Shown piece after piece: positions 45,370 through 57,129 of a stretch of 64,000 nt of DNA. The notes under the pieces were generated by a model that saw only the letters and a list, made by a program, of their open reading frames with translations, ran no database searches and had not been told where the DNA came from. The stretch is from Mytilus californianus. Taxonomy: Eukaryota; Mollusca; Bivalvia; Mytilida; Mytilidae. Location of the stretch: assembly GCF_021869535.1 (NCBI RefSeq), contig NW_026262668.1, forward strand, positions 14,244,348 through 14,308,347. Direction: 5' to 3'. A program made the translations under genes and the position numbers. Positions within the stretch are counted from its first letter, which is position 1, and each line of letters opens with the position of its first letter.

Positions 45370-47800
45370 TACATTTATGGCCCCAGTTCCCATGTTATAA
45401 CAGGAGACCTTTACATCATTTATGATCGAGAGTTGTAATCAAACCTCAGTAAAGGACCTAAATATCGTCCCCCGCCAATTATTAATTGAAATGAGTGTCA
45501 TAACATCATCCAAGACTCACTCCGTACTTACTGCTCGAAATGGATAAAACGAGAAAAAGCTGACAAGAAATCCTTCTTTTTTTAATTCAGTAATGAACAT
45601 AGTTGATATTCGTATTAAACATTTTAAAGAACATTTTACTCCCAACAACAACCATAATAGCCCTATTTCTCGTATCAAACATAAGCTAAAAAAACTTGCC
45701 AAGGAATTTGTTTTTTTCCCGGCTGATAAGGCTGCTAATAATATTATTATTGTTTGACGTAAATTTTACATTGAGGTTCTCCAAAAGGAAATCACGAATT
45801 CACCAACAGTCAAACTGACTCCATTTTCGGAAAAATGACATCTATAACAAACAAAAACTTTTAGCTACTTCTTTACAAGCAGAACCAAATACAATGAAAG
45901 TTCCAACTATGTACTGGCTGCCGAAGCTGCACAAACCACCTTCCAAATATAGATTTATTTCGTCTTCAAGCCATTGTTCCACTACTAAACTGTCTATTCT
46001 ACTTACTTGTACACTTGGTACAATCAAAAACCTGGTAATGAATTGTTCGAATAAAGCCTCTGAAAATAGTGGAATTAATTACTTTTGGAGTGTTAAAAAT
46101 TCGCTGGAAGTACTTGATGAATTGCATGCTCATATTGGTGATTTCAAAAAAAAGTTTTGATTTTTCTACCCTATATACCACTTTGCCTCCTAATCTCATT
46201 ATGAAAAACTTCACACACCTAATCAAATGGGCTTTAAAAAAGTCAGAATGCGAATATATATGCTCTAACTCTTTTATGTCATTTATTAGTAACAACAGAC
46301 AAAAGAACTATGTTAATTGGACCTGCTTGATACGATTACTGCCCTTGAATTTTTACTTGATAACATTTTTGTTCGCTATGGAGATTCCGTATATCGTCAA
46401 GTTATCGGAATTCCTATGAAGACTAACTGTGCACCACTTATTGCGGACCTGTGTCTGTATTGTTATGAGTTACAATTTATGACTAAAATCAGCAAAGACC
46501 CATTGAAACAACATCTGATACAAAAATTTGATAAAACTGTTAGATATTTGGATGATATATTGGCTCTCAATAACTTCAGTATGTACAGTTACGAGATTTA
46601 TCCTGCTGAACTGACTTTAAATAAAGCTAATACTAACAAAGAACACTGCCCTTTCCTGGATCTTGATATCTATATATTTAACGGGAAGCTTAATACCAAA
46701 ATTTATGATAAAAGAGATAATTTTTCTTTCATTTCCTATTGTCAATTATTCATTTTTAGATGGCGACGTTCCCTTGTCACCATCTTATGGTGTTTATATA
46801 TCTCAACTTGTTCGATTCGATCGTGTATGTAACAACGTAATTGATTTTAACGAAAGAAACCTTTGTATTACTGGAAAATTATTACACCAGGGTTTTCGAT
46901 ATCACAAACTAGTCTAAACATTTACTAAATTTTATCATCGGTTCAAGGACATCATTCGTAAATATACGTTCAGGTATTTCACATCCAATCTTTTATGGTA
47001 ATGTTCTATACAAAGCACAAAAATGTCGACATTCACCTCAAAAGCTAACCAAAGCTTTAAACAGACTTATTCAGAAGGGATATATTTACGATACTGTTGT
47101 GAGGTCATTATTTTGGTATTAATATTGATTCACTCATAGGGTCTTTGCATCGGAAATAAACACACATTTATTCTAAAACCAGTTGTTGGCATGATACGGG
47201 TTATGTTCTACTCATATATTTTATGATGATATGATACTAAACCCCTAACGGTAGGGATTGTGCTTGATTTTCTTATGATGAAGACATAATCTTTCAATCA
47301 GTTTAATTGAGGTCTGGAGCTGGCATGTCAGTTACTGCTAGTAGTCCTTTGTTAATTTATGTATCATTGTCATTTTGCTTAGTTTCTTTTGTTACCTATT
47401 CTGACATCGGACTCGGACTTCTTTTAAACTGAGTTTTACTGTGCCTATTGCTGTGTGTTTGTTTATTCTACATTGACTAGAGGTATAGGGGAGGGTTGAG
47501 ATTTCAAAAAACATGTTTAACCCCGCCGCATTTTTGCCCTTTTCCCAAGTCAGGAGCCTCTGGCCTTTGTAAGTCTTGTATGTTTTTTAATTTCAGTTCA
47601 CTATATGTTTTGAAGTTTAGTGTGACGTCCATTTTCATTGAGCTAGTACACATTTTTGTTAAAGGGCCAGCTGAAGCCTGCCTCCGGGTGCGGGATTTTC
47701 TCGTTGTGTTGAAGACCCATTGGTGGCCTTAAGCTGTTTTCTACTCTTTCGTCGGGTTGTTGTCTCTTTGACACATTCCCCATTTCCATTCTCAATTCTA
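45370..47800 (+). pseudogene. Family Q PLE copy, 5'-truncated, RT plus 3' UTR
   Basis: Homology to the 8.7-11.9 kb copy starts near 45370 (HVITGDL region) and includes an in-frame TGA (45755-45757) at the same codon after PADKAANNIIIV, then MYWLPKLHKPP, TLYTTLPPNLI, DSVYRQVIGIPMKTNCAPL (MGTNC altered to MKTNC), DLCLYCYELQF, YLDD (46545-46556) and SPSYGVYISQLVRF. It has at least four frame breaks, a TGA for a conserved Trp at 45487-45489, and a deletion near 46965. The 3' UTR runs from 47160 to 47800. It lies in the intron between exons A3 and B3, antisense to the host gene. Confidence 0.8.
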
Positions 47801-48344
47801 TATTCTTTTGAACACAGTTATTATCCATTCGTTCCGTTGGTTGATTAGATTTTATTTTGTCATGTTTTGTGCACTTCCCCTTTTTGAATTGACCTTGTAG
47901 TTCGGTATTTTTGTTACACGTTTTAAACATGTTTAAATAAAGATTAACACCTTAGAATATCTAATGCCTACAGGACCTCAAAGATGGTGATTAAATTAAG
48001 GTAGGTTGATATGTTTATTCTTTTAATGTTAGTTTAGAGTATTATGCATCTTTGTTAGAAATGTCGTATTGAATTATCAACATTTGTTAATAATTGAAGT
48101 TAAATTAACATATGTCTATATAATTATGAATAACTTTAAGAATTGTTAAAATTTCCTGGTCTGCACCATCTGTGACATGCGTTATTCTCTTCAAATGTAT
48201 AGGTACATAAGAATAAATCAACAAAAGACATCTAAAATGATGATACTCAACATATAGTCGTTAGCCATACATGAACCTTTGAACATGTCATGATCTAAAT
48301 GAGAAATCGCCCCAGTCTATAATGTTCTGAATAAATTATAAAAA
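47801..48344. other. Intron; small family T tail scrap at 47875-47935
   Basis: CACTTCCCCTTTTTGAATTG and AGTTCGGTATTTTTGTTACA resemble the family-T 3' end. Otherwise unassigned. Confidence 0.4.
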
Positions 48345-48560
48345 ACTGTAACAAAAAAAAACTGAACTCCAAGGGAAATTCAGAAAGGGGAAGTCTATGT
48401 AAACTGACAAAATCAAACGCTGTCAAACAACGGAACAAGGGAAAAACAACTGCCATATTTCTGACTTTGTAAAGGCATTTTCTGAAGAAAATGATGGGTT
48501 AAATCTGGTTTTATAGCTAGCGCAACCTCTAACTTGTATGACAGTTGCTTATAGTTCAAA
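48345..48560 (-). mobile_element. Family T PLE 3' UTR fragment
   Basis: Inverted: ACTGAACTCCAAGGGAAATT, GGTTAAATCTGGTTTTATAG, CTAACTTGTATGACAGTTGC. Confidence 0.7.
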
Positions 48561-49129
48561 TATATCTTTCTTTATTGTTATAATGCTTAAAATAACGAAT
48601 ATGGAATTATATATGTTAAGGATTTCATGACTATGATTTTAGAATATTTCAATACTTTTATATTATAAGGACATCATATTTTATTATAAATAAAGTAACA
48701 ACTCTTTAATGCACATTTTGACTTGTATTTTTTTGGGGTCTATTTTTATTGTGCATCTTTCTCATATTCATACTGAATTAACCATATTTTATATGATTTA
48801 GGAACTGCAATGGTCTATTGGTTTAATGAAATGAAAGTCAATTTGTATAGAATCGTTTGGCTTCTTCTACGTAGTTTTAAGTTTAAATTGTTTAAACATA
48901 ATAATGTGCACTTTGTTTGTATCTCAATGATCATTGACTTCTGATGCTGATTTCAATCAAAGGTAATACGCACTTAGACCAAATTGACTTGAAGTTTGTT
49001 TGTCTATTCTTTTTTATCCGTTTTGGTCAAATTTCTCCTAAAGTATTCCAGTATTCATACATCCACGGATTTCCTAATTTTTGTTGTAGGCGTTCATGAA
49101 GATGATAAGCCCAGAAAAGTACGTACAAA
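48561..49129. other. Intron, nothing recognised
   Basis: AT-rich spacer. Confidence 0.35.
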
Positions 49130-49340
49130 ATGTATAAAGTATTGTTTTAATTTCTCACATCATGTCGATAACACTGTTGGTGGAACCTAAGTTCCCGAAG
49201 GTATTATTAACTCAGTTTTTGTGCTTCGAAATTGACACAATTTATATCATATTTTACATAGGCCGAGACTATTACTGTTGCTGGACTATATCCCGGAGGG
49301 TATCATGAGCTCTGTAGTAAATGCTTCGATATTGACACGA
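49130..49340 (+). repeat. Two decayed units of an R4-related repeat
   Basis: GTTCCCGAAGGTATTATTAA...TGCTTCGAAATTGACAC and TCCCGGAGGGTATCATGAGC...TGCTTCGATATTGACAC are two copies about 100 bp apart. An inverted relative (CCCCTCGGGGACTGATAGTC) is at 52107. Confidence 0.5.
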
Positions 49341-49851
49341 TTAACAAACATGTTAATCATAGTTTTCTTAAATTCTTCTTTGTGAAATTTATAACTCATT
49401 TTGAAACTAAGACCCAAATTTCCCCAGGCAGAGTTAACATTAGGCGGATCTTGGCTGTTCTTTTATAGTCACTATCGTAATGTAGACGAAAATTCAAGTA
49501 TTTATTAATACAATGCTTTCCAAATTTTGTGAATGGATTTTTCATGGTCAAAGTAAATCCAGAATAAGGGTTCCGAAGCACCAATGTTTTTAGTATCAAT
49601 TTAAAGCATGTGAATTGATGACGTCAATTTTCCCCATTGGACGTTAAGCAACCAACAACAATTAAATCAATCAATTTTTCCAACTGAAAATGTTAATGTT
49701 AAATGCCTGGACTACTTTCGGTAAAATCTATTTAATTATACGCTAGCACTTTTAAATTGGTATTAAATTCATATTTCATAAAGAAAACATGAATTATTCA
49801 TGTTTTATCATTTATAAAAAAAAGCATAAGATAAACACATTTCGATAATAC

Positions 49852-49913
49852 CTTGTTTGCATGGCAAGTATGATCATCGTTATCTGAACAAATTAGGCCT
49901 GCAACTTGGTGTC
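49852..49913 (-). CDS. Exon A3 of the repeated Cys module
   Basis: Acceptor TTTTTGTAG and donor AAG|GTATTA; 62 nt, phase 1 in and phase 0 out. The translation is HQVAGLICSDNDDHTCHANK, with two Cys. It resembles A2 at its C-terminal half (C-x4/6-C-H). Confidence 0.55.
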
Positions 49914-50224
49914 CTACAAAAAATTGTATGCATTATATATTATGCGATTTGAAATGTTTAAATATTTCACGAAATAACTAGACTGACTTTAAATACACAT
50001 ATGAAGTTATTTCCTTTCAGAAAAATAGGTATTTTAATTTCATTATTACCCTGAACAAAACCATATTTATCTTTAAAGGTTAAACAGTGTGGTAACAGCA
50101 GGTTGTTGCTTTTGAATGTTCTTCTACATGCATGACCAAACAGCATTGAACCATTCTGGTAAAATGTCTAGTTTATGTTTAGCTGCATCGAGTTTTATCC
50201 ATTTTAAACATTTTCTTAATTTCG

Positions 50225-50272
50225 TTCTTCTAGAGCGCTTTTCTGAACTCACCTTCATCTCAAAAGGCTGAA
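50225..50272 (+). repeat. R5 repeat scrap
   Basis: AGAGCGCTTTTCTGAACTCA then CCTTCATCTCAA matches the hammerhead-like half of R5 at 52178. A spurious 15-nt exon with good splice sites falls inside it. Confidence 0.45.
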
Positions 50273-50489
50273 AACTAAATTAGTGAAAAGTTGTGTTGTA
50301 TTCTAATAATATAAGAAGAGCCATAGGATCAACGAGATCTAATCAGATTGGGCGAAATCCTCTGTGATAAACTAGCTTGGGGAAATTGAAATCTTCTATA
50401 TAGTTCATCTATCACTAAAAAAAACATATTAAAGAAGTTAATCATAAGAATACACATCAAACTCATTTATTTAAGAATACATATCATAC

Positions 50490-50589
50490 CTGCAACAAGG
50501 GAGATGAGAGTGTGATCTACACAAATTTTTGTGTCACAATAGCACAAAGACCCAAGGCTCAAAAGATGTGGCAGACAGTGCTGTGTATG
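50490..50589 (-). CDS. Exon C2 of the repeated Cys module
   Basis: Acceptor CTTTATTTTAG and donor GCAG|GTATGA; 100 nt, phase 0 in and phase 1 out. The translation is HTQHCLPHLLSLGSLCYCDT then KICVDHTL. It has the C-Y-C core and C-x4-C end typical of C exons, with a slightly longer tail than C1 and C3. Confidence 0.7.
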
Positions 50590-51076
50590 CTAAAATAAAG
50601 TGATAAAAGATAAGATAAAAAAAAATATACGCAATTTCCTTTAAAAGTCTTTATTTTAATTTTAGGATAAAGCGTGTTATTCACTGACATACTAACACGT
50701 CTTAAAATATAAAAAATGTAGTTGAATTCGGTTAAAATTGAAATAGATTGTGATAGGAAAAGGATCTATAGTCCTTTGAAACATTTGAATGTTGATTTCG
50801 AAATAAAGCTTAAAAATATCATATGCATCAAGTTAAAAGGTAGACAAAAACAATTTGAAGAAATGACCATCATTATTTAACATGTAACATTCGATTCCGT
50901 ATTTTGTTTTTTAAAGTTGACAACATAAGATATTATTAGGTCTATTAAAATTTTTGAAAAATAAAGTTTATGGAAATAAAAAGAAAGAAGAATGATTGAT
51001 TTATTCATGACACAAAATCTTCGCACTGGACAAAAACCAACATAATTTTATCAAACAAGTGAAAATAAGGACTTAC

Positions 51077-51136
51077 ATGTACATCAGCACATTTAAGATG
51101 CAATTTACCGTCTAGTTTTTCTTCAATGATACAATA
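51077..51136 (-). CDS. Exon B2 of the repeated Cys module
   Basis: Acceptor CTTTATAG and donor CAT|GTAAGTCC; 60 nt, phase 0 at both ends. The translation YCIIEEKLDGKLHLKCADVH lines up with B3 and B1 (x-C, a G midway, then C). It sits directly between A2 and C2 in correct order. Confidence 0.7.
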
Positions 51137-51702
51137 CTATAAAGAAAAGATAAGATTGTTTACTCTGTTTTAAAGCTGTTTATTTTTATGTGGATGTATA
51201 GCATGATCTCTCGAGACCGTTATGAATAAATACAGAAAGTTGAAAAGACCATATATATATTGTTTTTAATTTCATAGACCATACGATGTGATATCAACAT
51301 TCTAAAGACCAACCGAATATAACATTCTATTTGTAGTTTTTGTTATAGAATAGCTGTATACACATGAAGAACAGCTATACAAAAAGTAACGAAATTATGT
51401 AATAAGCTGAAATTAAACTACTGTTTAACAGCAGATCATATTTCTGGCTCCTAGACCCTAACATCCTAGAAAATGAAGTGAATCAGTTGATTTCAACTTC
51501 AATGCTTAACAAATACTGAAAGACGTCACAACAGCCTCATTGTTTTTATCAAACACAATCAAATCATCTGAATCGATAATATTGAGGGCGCGGTGTTAAT
51601 AAATATCAAATCAAATTGTTCAGTAATACATACCCGCGCTTTCAATATTCATAAGTAAGTTATGTTGACTGGTTGTCATAGTTGATATTTGTAAGTAAAT
51701 AC

Positions 51703-51785
51703 CTGATGTCCGTGACACACATGATCACCACACACCAGTTCATTCTGATTGGTTGTTATAGTATGATGCATATGGACTGTTGCTG
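51703..51785 (-). CDS. Exon A2 of the repeated Cys module
   Basis: Acceptor ATACTTACAG and donor CATCAG|GTATTT; 83 nt, phase 1 in and phase 0 out. The translation is ATVHMHHTITTNQNE, then LVCGDHVCHGHQ. A second AG 3 nt downstream is a possible alternative acceptor. It opens the best-preserved module (A2, B2 and C2 within 1.3 kb). Confidence 0.6.
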
Positions 51786-51827
51786 CTGTAAGTATAAGTA
51801 AAACATGAGAACATTATATTTTAAGTC

Positions 51828-52010
51828 TCATGCGTCCGAAGGGCTTCTCTGGATTTAACTTCATCAGGAACGCTCAAAGCCGAATATTTATAGCCAAGGA
51901 TAAATAAGAATTGAAACAGTTGAAGAGCTATATTACTAAAAAGGACATTGAGAATAATGAAATCCATCTGTTGTCAATTTTGTCTGAGGGAGTTGAAAAC
52001 TTAGTTTCTA
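51828..52010 (+). repeat. R5 dispersed repeat
   Basis: ATGCGTCCGAAGGGCTTCTC, TTCATCAGGAACGCTCAAAG, AACAGTTGAAGAGCTATATT. Near-identical to 52178-52350. The minus strand holds CTGATGA but the GAAA is changed to GAGA. Confidence 0.75.
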
Positions 52011-52069
52011 TTAATTTCAACATTTATTAACGCATTACTTTAGAGATGTTTGTTATAAATCATGTCAAT

Positions 52070-52160
52070 AACGAACTACTGGCTATTGAGCTGATGATCC
52101 CCTCGGGGACTGATAGTCCACCAGCAGATGTATCGACCCAGTGCTGTAAAAAATGAAAAC
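52070..52160 (-). repeat. R4-related repeat fragment
   Basis: ACGAACTACTGGCTATTGAG and TGATCCCCTCGGGGACTGAT form the inverted form of the unit at 49130. It lies between two R5 copies, suggesting R4 and R5 pieces belong to one composite repeat. Confidence 0.5.
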
Positions 52161-52177
52161 AACCCGTTATAATATTC

Positions 52178-52350
52178 ATGCGTCCGAAGCGCTTTTCTGG
52201 ATTTACCTTCATCAGGAACGCTCAAAGACGAATATTTGAAAGCCAAGGATGTATAAGAACTGAAACAAGTGAAGAACTATATTACTTAAAAGAATATAAG
52301 AATAGTCAAATCCATCTATGATCAATTTTGCATGAAGGAATTGAAACCTA
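52178..52350 (+). repeat. R5 dispersed repeat with hammerhead-like core on the minus strand
   Basis: Minus-strand order: CTGATGA (52216-52210), GG...CC stem, GAAA, stem GCG/CGC. This is the same layout as R4 with different stem bases. Confidence 0.7.
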
Positions 52351-52484
52351 AATTGAGGATTTAAGTAGGATATGTACGACTTAAGACATTATCCGATCTC
52401 GAGTTCTCTCAATTCATTTTCATCTGTGAGACATACATTGTAGCGTATTTCTTTACAAAATTATGATAAGTGTGAATTAAATCT

Positions 52485-52580
52485 GAGTTTATACAATAAA
52501 TAAAGGCAACAATAGTATACCGCTGTTCGAAATTAATAAATCGATTGAGAAAAAAACAAATCCGGGTTACAATAAAAGCG
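52485..52580 (-). repeat. R3 repeat fragment
   Basis: AACAATAGTATACCGCTGTT and AAATCCGGGTTACAATAAAA, inverted as at 26806. Confidence 0.6.
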
Positions 52581-53689
52581 ATTAGAATCAAATATCATAA
52601 TTCAGATATCTTAAGATATAAAAGCTTGCTCTGTAATAATAAAGCACATGTACCTTATCAAAATGACATATATTTGAAGAAACAAAGAACACATATTTGA
52701 GTTTCGTTATGTCAAGGGTCCAAATTTGATAGAAGGACATAGATTATAAGAAGAGCATATATTTAACCCTATAATACATGTAGGACTTGGAGATGCGATG
52801 AGGATGCTTAAGTGTGATAGTCACGTTGAAGTGCGGTGGTTTGCGCTGAAATGAGATGGTCCGTTTGCTGAAGTGCGGTAGTTTATATGTCCTTAGTTAT
52901 AGTTTCATACTAAATGAGAGGTTTTCCTTTTTAATTTTGCTACATATTTGCATAATACTGCGTTCAGAGTTTATCTTTACTGTGTTTCTCTCATGAGATT
53001 CACATTTACTGTAATATCATAATACGGACATTCTGTTTGTTGAATACAACGCTCCATCGTACGGACAAAAAAACTTTTTTAGATTTCGAAAGATTCACTA
53101 TAGAAATTCTCTATAAATGAATCCCTTTTCTAGGTAGTATTAAAATTGTATATGCCCCTTAATTACTTGTTCTAATGTTGAATATGCAAACAATATTTGC
53201 AACCAGAATTTGAACATCAGACATCTATCAATGAATTGCTCTTTTTGATTCACAAATAAGGGAGTTGTGTTTCCGATGTCGTTTTGTCTTATAACATGAA
53301 CGTAGTGTTTGAGGTGGTATTCTGTGATGAGACCATAATAGAGAGGAGTATACAAGGATAGATTACGTGTCTTTACCAAACATTTCATATTTTCTCCAAT
53401 TGCAGTAAATTCCACCTATGGTCATTAATTTATAAGCCCCTTATTATACTGGATTTCAAACGACTATCAAGTTTTTCAGTCAATGAAATTAGTATTGGTT
53501 TTAATGGAAAATAACCTTTGTCCGTAGCGTCTTGAACCATTTGTGAATGTTGGCTTATTTTTGTCAAAGCCTATTTACAACGTTATAGTTATGATTAGAA
53601 ATGCAACGACTACTTATCATAACTGTTTAATTAAAACGGGATTTCTCTCGATTATTTACTTTAAAACATGAAAAGTTGGTTCTAATATA
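52581..53689. other. Intron; unrecognised frame at 53140-53415 (minus)
   Basis: A 91-codon minus-strand frame (starting MEFTAIGENMKCLVKTRN) has balanced composition but no known motif or splice pairing. I keep it only as a note. GAAGTGCGGT occurs three times near 52830-52880. Confidence 0.35.
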
Positions 53690-54352
53690 AAAAAAAAAAC
53701 CGAAAAGCAGTTTCTAACAAAAAAACATAAAAAGCTGTTTCGTACGAAAAACATGAAAAGCAGTTTCTAACAAAAAACTTAAAAAGTTGTTTCGTACAAA
53801 AAACCCGAAAAGCAGTTTCTAACAAAAAACATGAAAAGTTGCTTCGTACAAAAAACCCAAAAAGCAGTTTCTAACAAAAACATAAAAAGATTTTTCGTAC
53901 AAAAAACCCGAAAAGCAGTTTCTAACAAAAAACATAAAAAGTTGTTTCTTACAAAAATCCCGAAAAGCAGTTTCTAACAAAAAACATAAAAGGCTGTTTC
54001 GTACAAAAAACATGAAAAGCAGTTTCTAACAAAAAACATAAAATGTTGTTTCGTACAAAAAAACCCAAAAAGCAGTTTCTAACAAAACACATAAAAGCTG
54101 TTTCGTGCAAAAAACATAAAAGTTGTCTACAAAAAACCCGAAAAGCAGTTTCTAACAAAAAACACAAAAAGCTGTTTCGTACAAAAATCCCGAAAAGCAG
54201 TTTCTAACAAAAAACATAAAAGGCTGTTTCGTACAAAAAACATGAAAAGCAGTTTCTAACAAAAAACATAAAAAGTTGTTTCGTACAAAAAACACGAAAA
54301 GCAGTTTCTAACAAAAAACATGAAAAGTTGTTTTTACGAAAAAAAAACAGTA
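53690..54352. repeat. Two-phase minisatellite: 26-bp monomers in about 52-bp dimers, about 12 dimers
   Basis: Monomer 1 is GAAAAGCAGTTTCTAACAAA followed by AAACAT. Monomer 2 is AAAAAGTTGTTTCGTACAAA followed by AAACCC. They alternate almost strictly, with small indels and one shortened unit near 54121-54130. Peptide repeats read from it (MFFVRNCF on minus) are by-products. Confidence 0.9.
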
Positions 54353-55919
54353 AATCTGAAATGTCATTGTAATATTTGAAGCCTGAATGTAAATAAATGG
54401 TATAAAATTATTGATAAGGAGAACAATTCTGGCCAGATCAGAAAACAAATTTGTTTTTGAAACTTTGAAATCTTTAATTCCAGCAAAAAATTAGTAATAC
54501 AGTTATTGTTGGTTAGCCTTTAAAACAAACAAAAAATATTGAGTTTGACCGTCTGAAACCTTCATACAAGTTGGCTTAAAGGCACAAGAAGAAAGGAAAA
54601 TATTTAGACAAAATTATTTTTTTCCGTACAAACCTTCTACTGTCTCTCTTTACATTATTTTCTTGGGCTTAAGGGAAAATTGTATTGCCCCAATAAATAT
54701 TTTAGTCAACTTTATATGGAATAACAGTAATATTCAGTATGGGACGAATTGACAGGTCAAAATTATTATACATAATGTTGGTTTCTCTCCCCAGACTATA
54801 AATTGCCCCGTCATCAGTTAGCAGATGCTGTAAAAATTCAATGTTTGGCAGTCTGTCACTATCTTAGTACTATCTTTGTGCTAATGTAGATTATCTGTCA
54901 GCATTAGCTTGATCGGGTATGGATGTTCATATCATATCTTCTACAATAATGCTGTTTGTATTTAAAAAGCCAAAGAAATACAGTTAAGTACAGCCTATTT
55001 GCCAATAGTTTAGCACTAAAATCTTATAACTTCTTTATTCAATCCATTTGTTTCCAATTCAATTTTTCTCAAACCTTCCAAGATTTTGATCAAATGATAT
55101 CAAGACACTATAGATGTTCCAAAGACTCCTCAATATATACTAGTTTTTTTTTTAAAGCATTTCATGTACGAATGGTATTTAATTTTCTACCTTTCAGTTT
55201 TTGATTATTGAAACTGCACAAATGAATTAAAACTATTTGTCTGCTATACCCCAGGTCTACCCCATTAAGTACAAGTTATCTCTTTAAATGTTAATTATTT
55301 CCTTTTGTATGGTCTTACACTCATATATGTGTTTTTCTAATATGTCACCGACTTAAATATTTCATATTTTAATTGAACATTATCTATGTTATCGTTAAAG
55401 TTTGTTTATTTTTATTTTGATATAATGTATTCATTTTAGGAAGTGGTCCAGTTGTAGATCGTGTATTAGTTATTTTACATATACACATTTAATTAAACTG
55501 GAGTATTACAGTCAGACGTCTTATTAAGGATGTACACCTCTGAGGAGCCAACTAGAATTAAACTTTTTTTCTTAACCTAATTTTTGGGTTTATATGACTG
55601 TAAAAATAAAATTGGCGAAGAAAAAAATATTTGGTGGTAGACTTCTTTTTTTGCTACGGCCATTTGAAAGTACCCAATTCTGATGAATTTCCCATTTTTG
55701 GGCTATTATCATGAATTTAACCATTGTTGTGACGTCAGCCTATTCCTTTACCGTGGATTCTTTTTCTAGAATCAACCCTCCTAAATCTTCCGCTGAAATG
55801 GACTCACCAAATTATATTCAATTGTTTCTTTTGTGTGTCTAATTTCATTAAGTTTGACTTGGCTAATTTACTGATTTCTGTTCACTAATGGAATTAATTT
55901 AAAAACTAACCTTTAATTT
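54353..55919. other. Intron, nothing recognised
   Basis: An 82-codon plus-strand frame at 54956 is unsupported. No repeat family match was seen. Confidence 0.35.
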
Positions 55920-55924
55920 TGTAA

Positions 55925-56035
55925 TTTGTATATGCCTTCACTGGGAATCGAACCCTTCCTTGAAATATGTTATGAATGACTGACATCAACACATCGACAA
56001 AACCTCTCGGCTACCAATGAGTTACAACTTAGATG
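55925..56035 (-). repeat. tRNA-like SINE head (type II tRNA-derived), minus
   Basis: On the minus strand, box A TAGCCGAGAGG and box B GGTTCGATTCCC lie about 64 bp apart, as in a long-variable-arm (Leu/Ser) tRNA. There is no proper acceptor stem pairing or anticodon loop, so it is not a functional tRNA. Confidence 0.55.
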
Positions 56036-56104
56036 TCTATTTTATATATATAAATGAACATCGGAAACACATGGGCTGTACCTTTATATATACACAATGG
56101 GCAG

Positions 56105-56210
56105 TCGTATAGTATAAGTTGGTAGCCGCGAGGTTAGCGTGCTTAAAATCAACGAGTTAAAAGATAGGGATTTGTCGGTTTAGGTTCGAATCCCTGTATT
56201 ATCTCTGTTG
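56105..56210 (+). repeat. tRNA-like SINE head (type II tRNA-derived), plus
   Basis: Box A-like GGTAGCCGCGAGG (about 56122) and box B GGTTCGAATCC (about 56183). Related to, but clearly diverged from, the inverted copy 80 bp to the left. Confidence 0.55.
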
Positions 56211-56494
56211 TCCCAATTCTGTTTTTTTTCTGATTTTGCATGTTATAGTGGATATTTGTGTTATAATAGCTAGTTTTACCGTTTATTTTTTGGATTATTA
56301 TTGGCTATTTCACATATTTGAAACAAAAATGATTACATTCTATTTGTCAATTTTTGTTGTATAAATATAGTATGATTTCATCTCTTTTACTACATAATTT
56401 TACAAATGTTTGTTCGCAAATTCCTATGCGAGAAAATCGTGATGTGCCTAGAGTGCTAGAAATTTCGGTAACATACTTATTATATATACTTTAT

Positions 56495-56562
56495 ATATGC
56501 TCTTTGGTCGGGTTGTTGTCTCTTTGACACATTCCCCATTTCCATTTTCAATTTTATTAGAA
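56495..56562 (+). mobile_element. Family Q PLE 3' tip
   Basis: Only the last 65 bp of the element: CTCTTTGGTCGGGTTGTTGT, then ACACATTCCCCATTTCCATT and TTTTATTAG. Confidence 0.75.
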
Positions 56563-56795
56563 ATAAGTTCGAATATGTCTTATTTTGTAAAAATAGATAA
56601 TATTCAGATGCCTGATAATATAAAGATCTTTCAAGGTAGAAGTGTTATATTTGTATTTTATTAACCAATTAATTGTGATCTGAGATTTATCAATGCATCG
56701 TTGGACACGATAACATGGTTATTTAAACTCACTTACAATACCTTCTAATTAAGTAAGGCTTTAACTTGAAAAGAAATTAACACAATAGTTTAAGT

Positions 56796-56899
56796 TATAG
56801 ATACAATGGATAAGCGTAGATTCATGAAAAACAAACCATTCGCACTCCGGGCTCATGGTTTCTTTTTGAAGAATCCACGCTTATCCATTGTACCTATCT
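56796..56899. repeat. Foldback hairpin element, about 104 bp
   Basis: Arms TAGATACAATGGATAAGCGT and its reverse complement near 56880-56899 continue inward to ACAAACCAT / ATGGTTTCT. About 45-bp arms surround a 15-nt loop, TCGCACTCCGGGCTC. MITE-like. Confidence 0.8.
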
Positions 56900-57129
56900 A
56901 ACAAAATTCACAGTTTCACAAATTAACTTTTTTCATGCTTTCAATAAAGATGAAGTGGACCAATCTGAATATATTTAACTTAAAACAAACTATAGGTTGG
57001 TGTTAATATAGGAAAGTTTTATAAAATGTTGTTGCTTTTTTGTGTAAAATTTACCATGCTGTCAATTTTGTAAATTTGGGTTATTTCTCTTCTTTTTTTT
57101 GAGCAAAAAGCATATTATTTCAACTTCTT

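Noticed and set aside
50263-50285. 15-nt candidate exon with TTTTCAG acceptor and GTGAGT donor
   Set aside because: It lies inside an R5 repeat scrap, so the splice-like signals derive from the repeat.
53819-54167. Minus-strand frames with repeated MFFVRNCF-like peptides
   Set aside because: They are translations of the minisatellite; monomer indels break the frame repeatedly.
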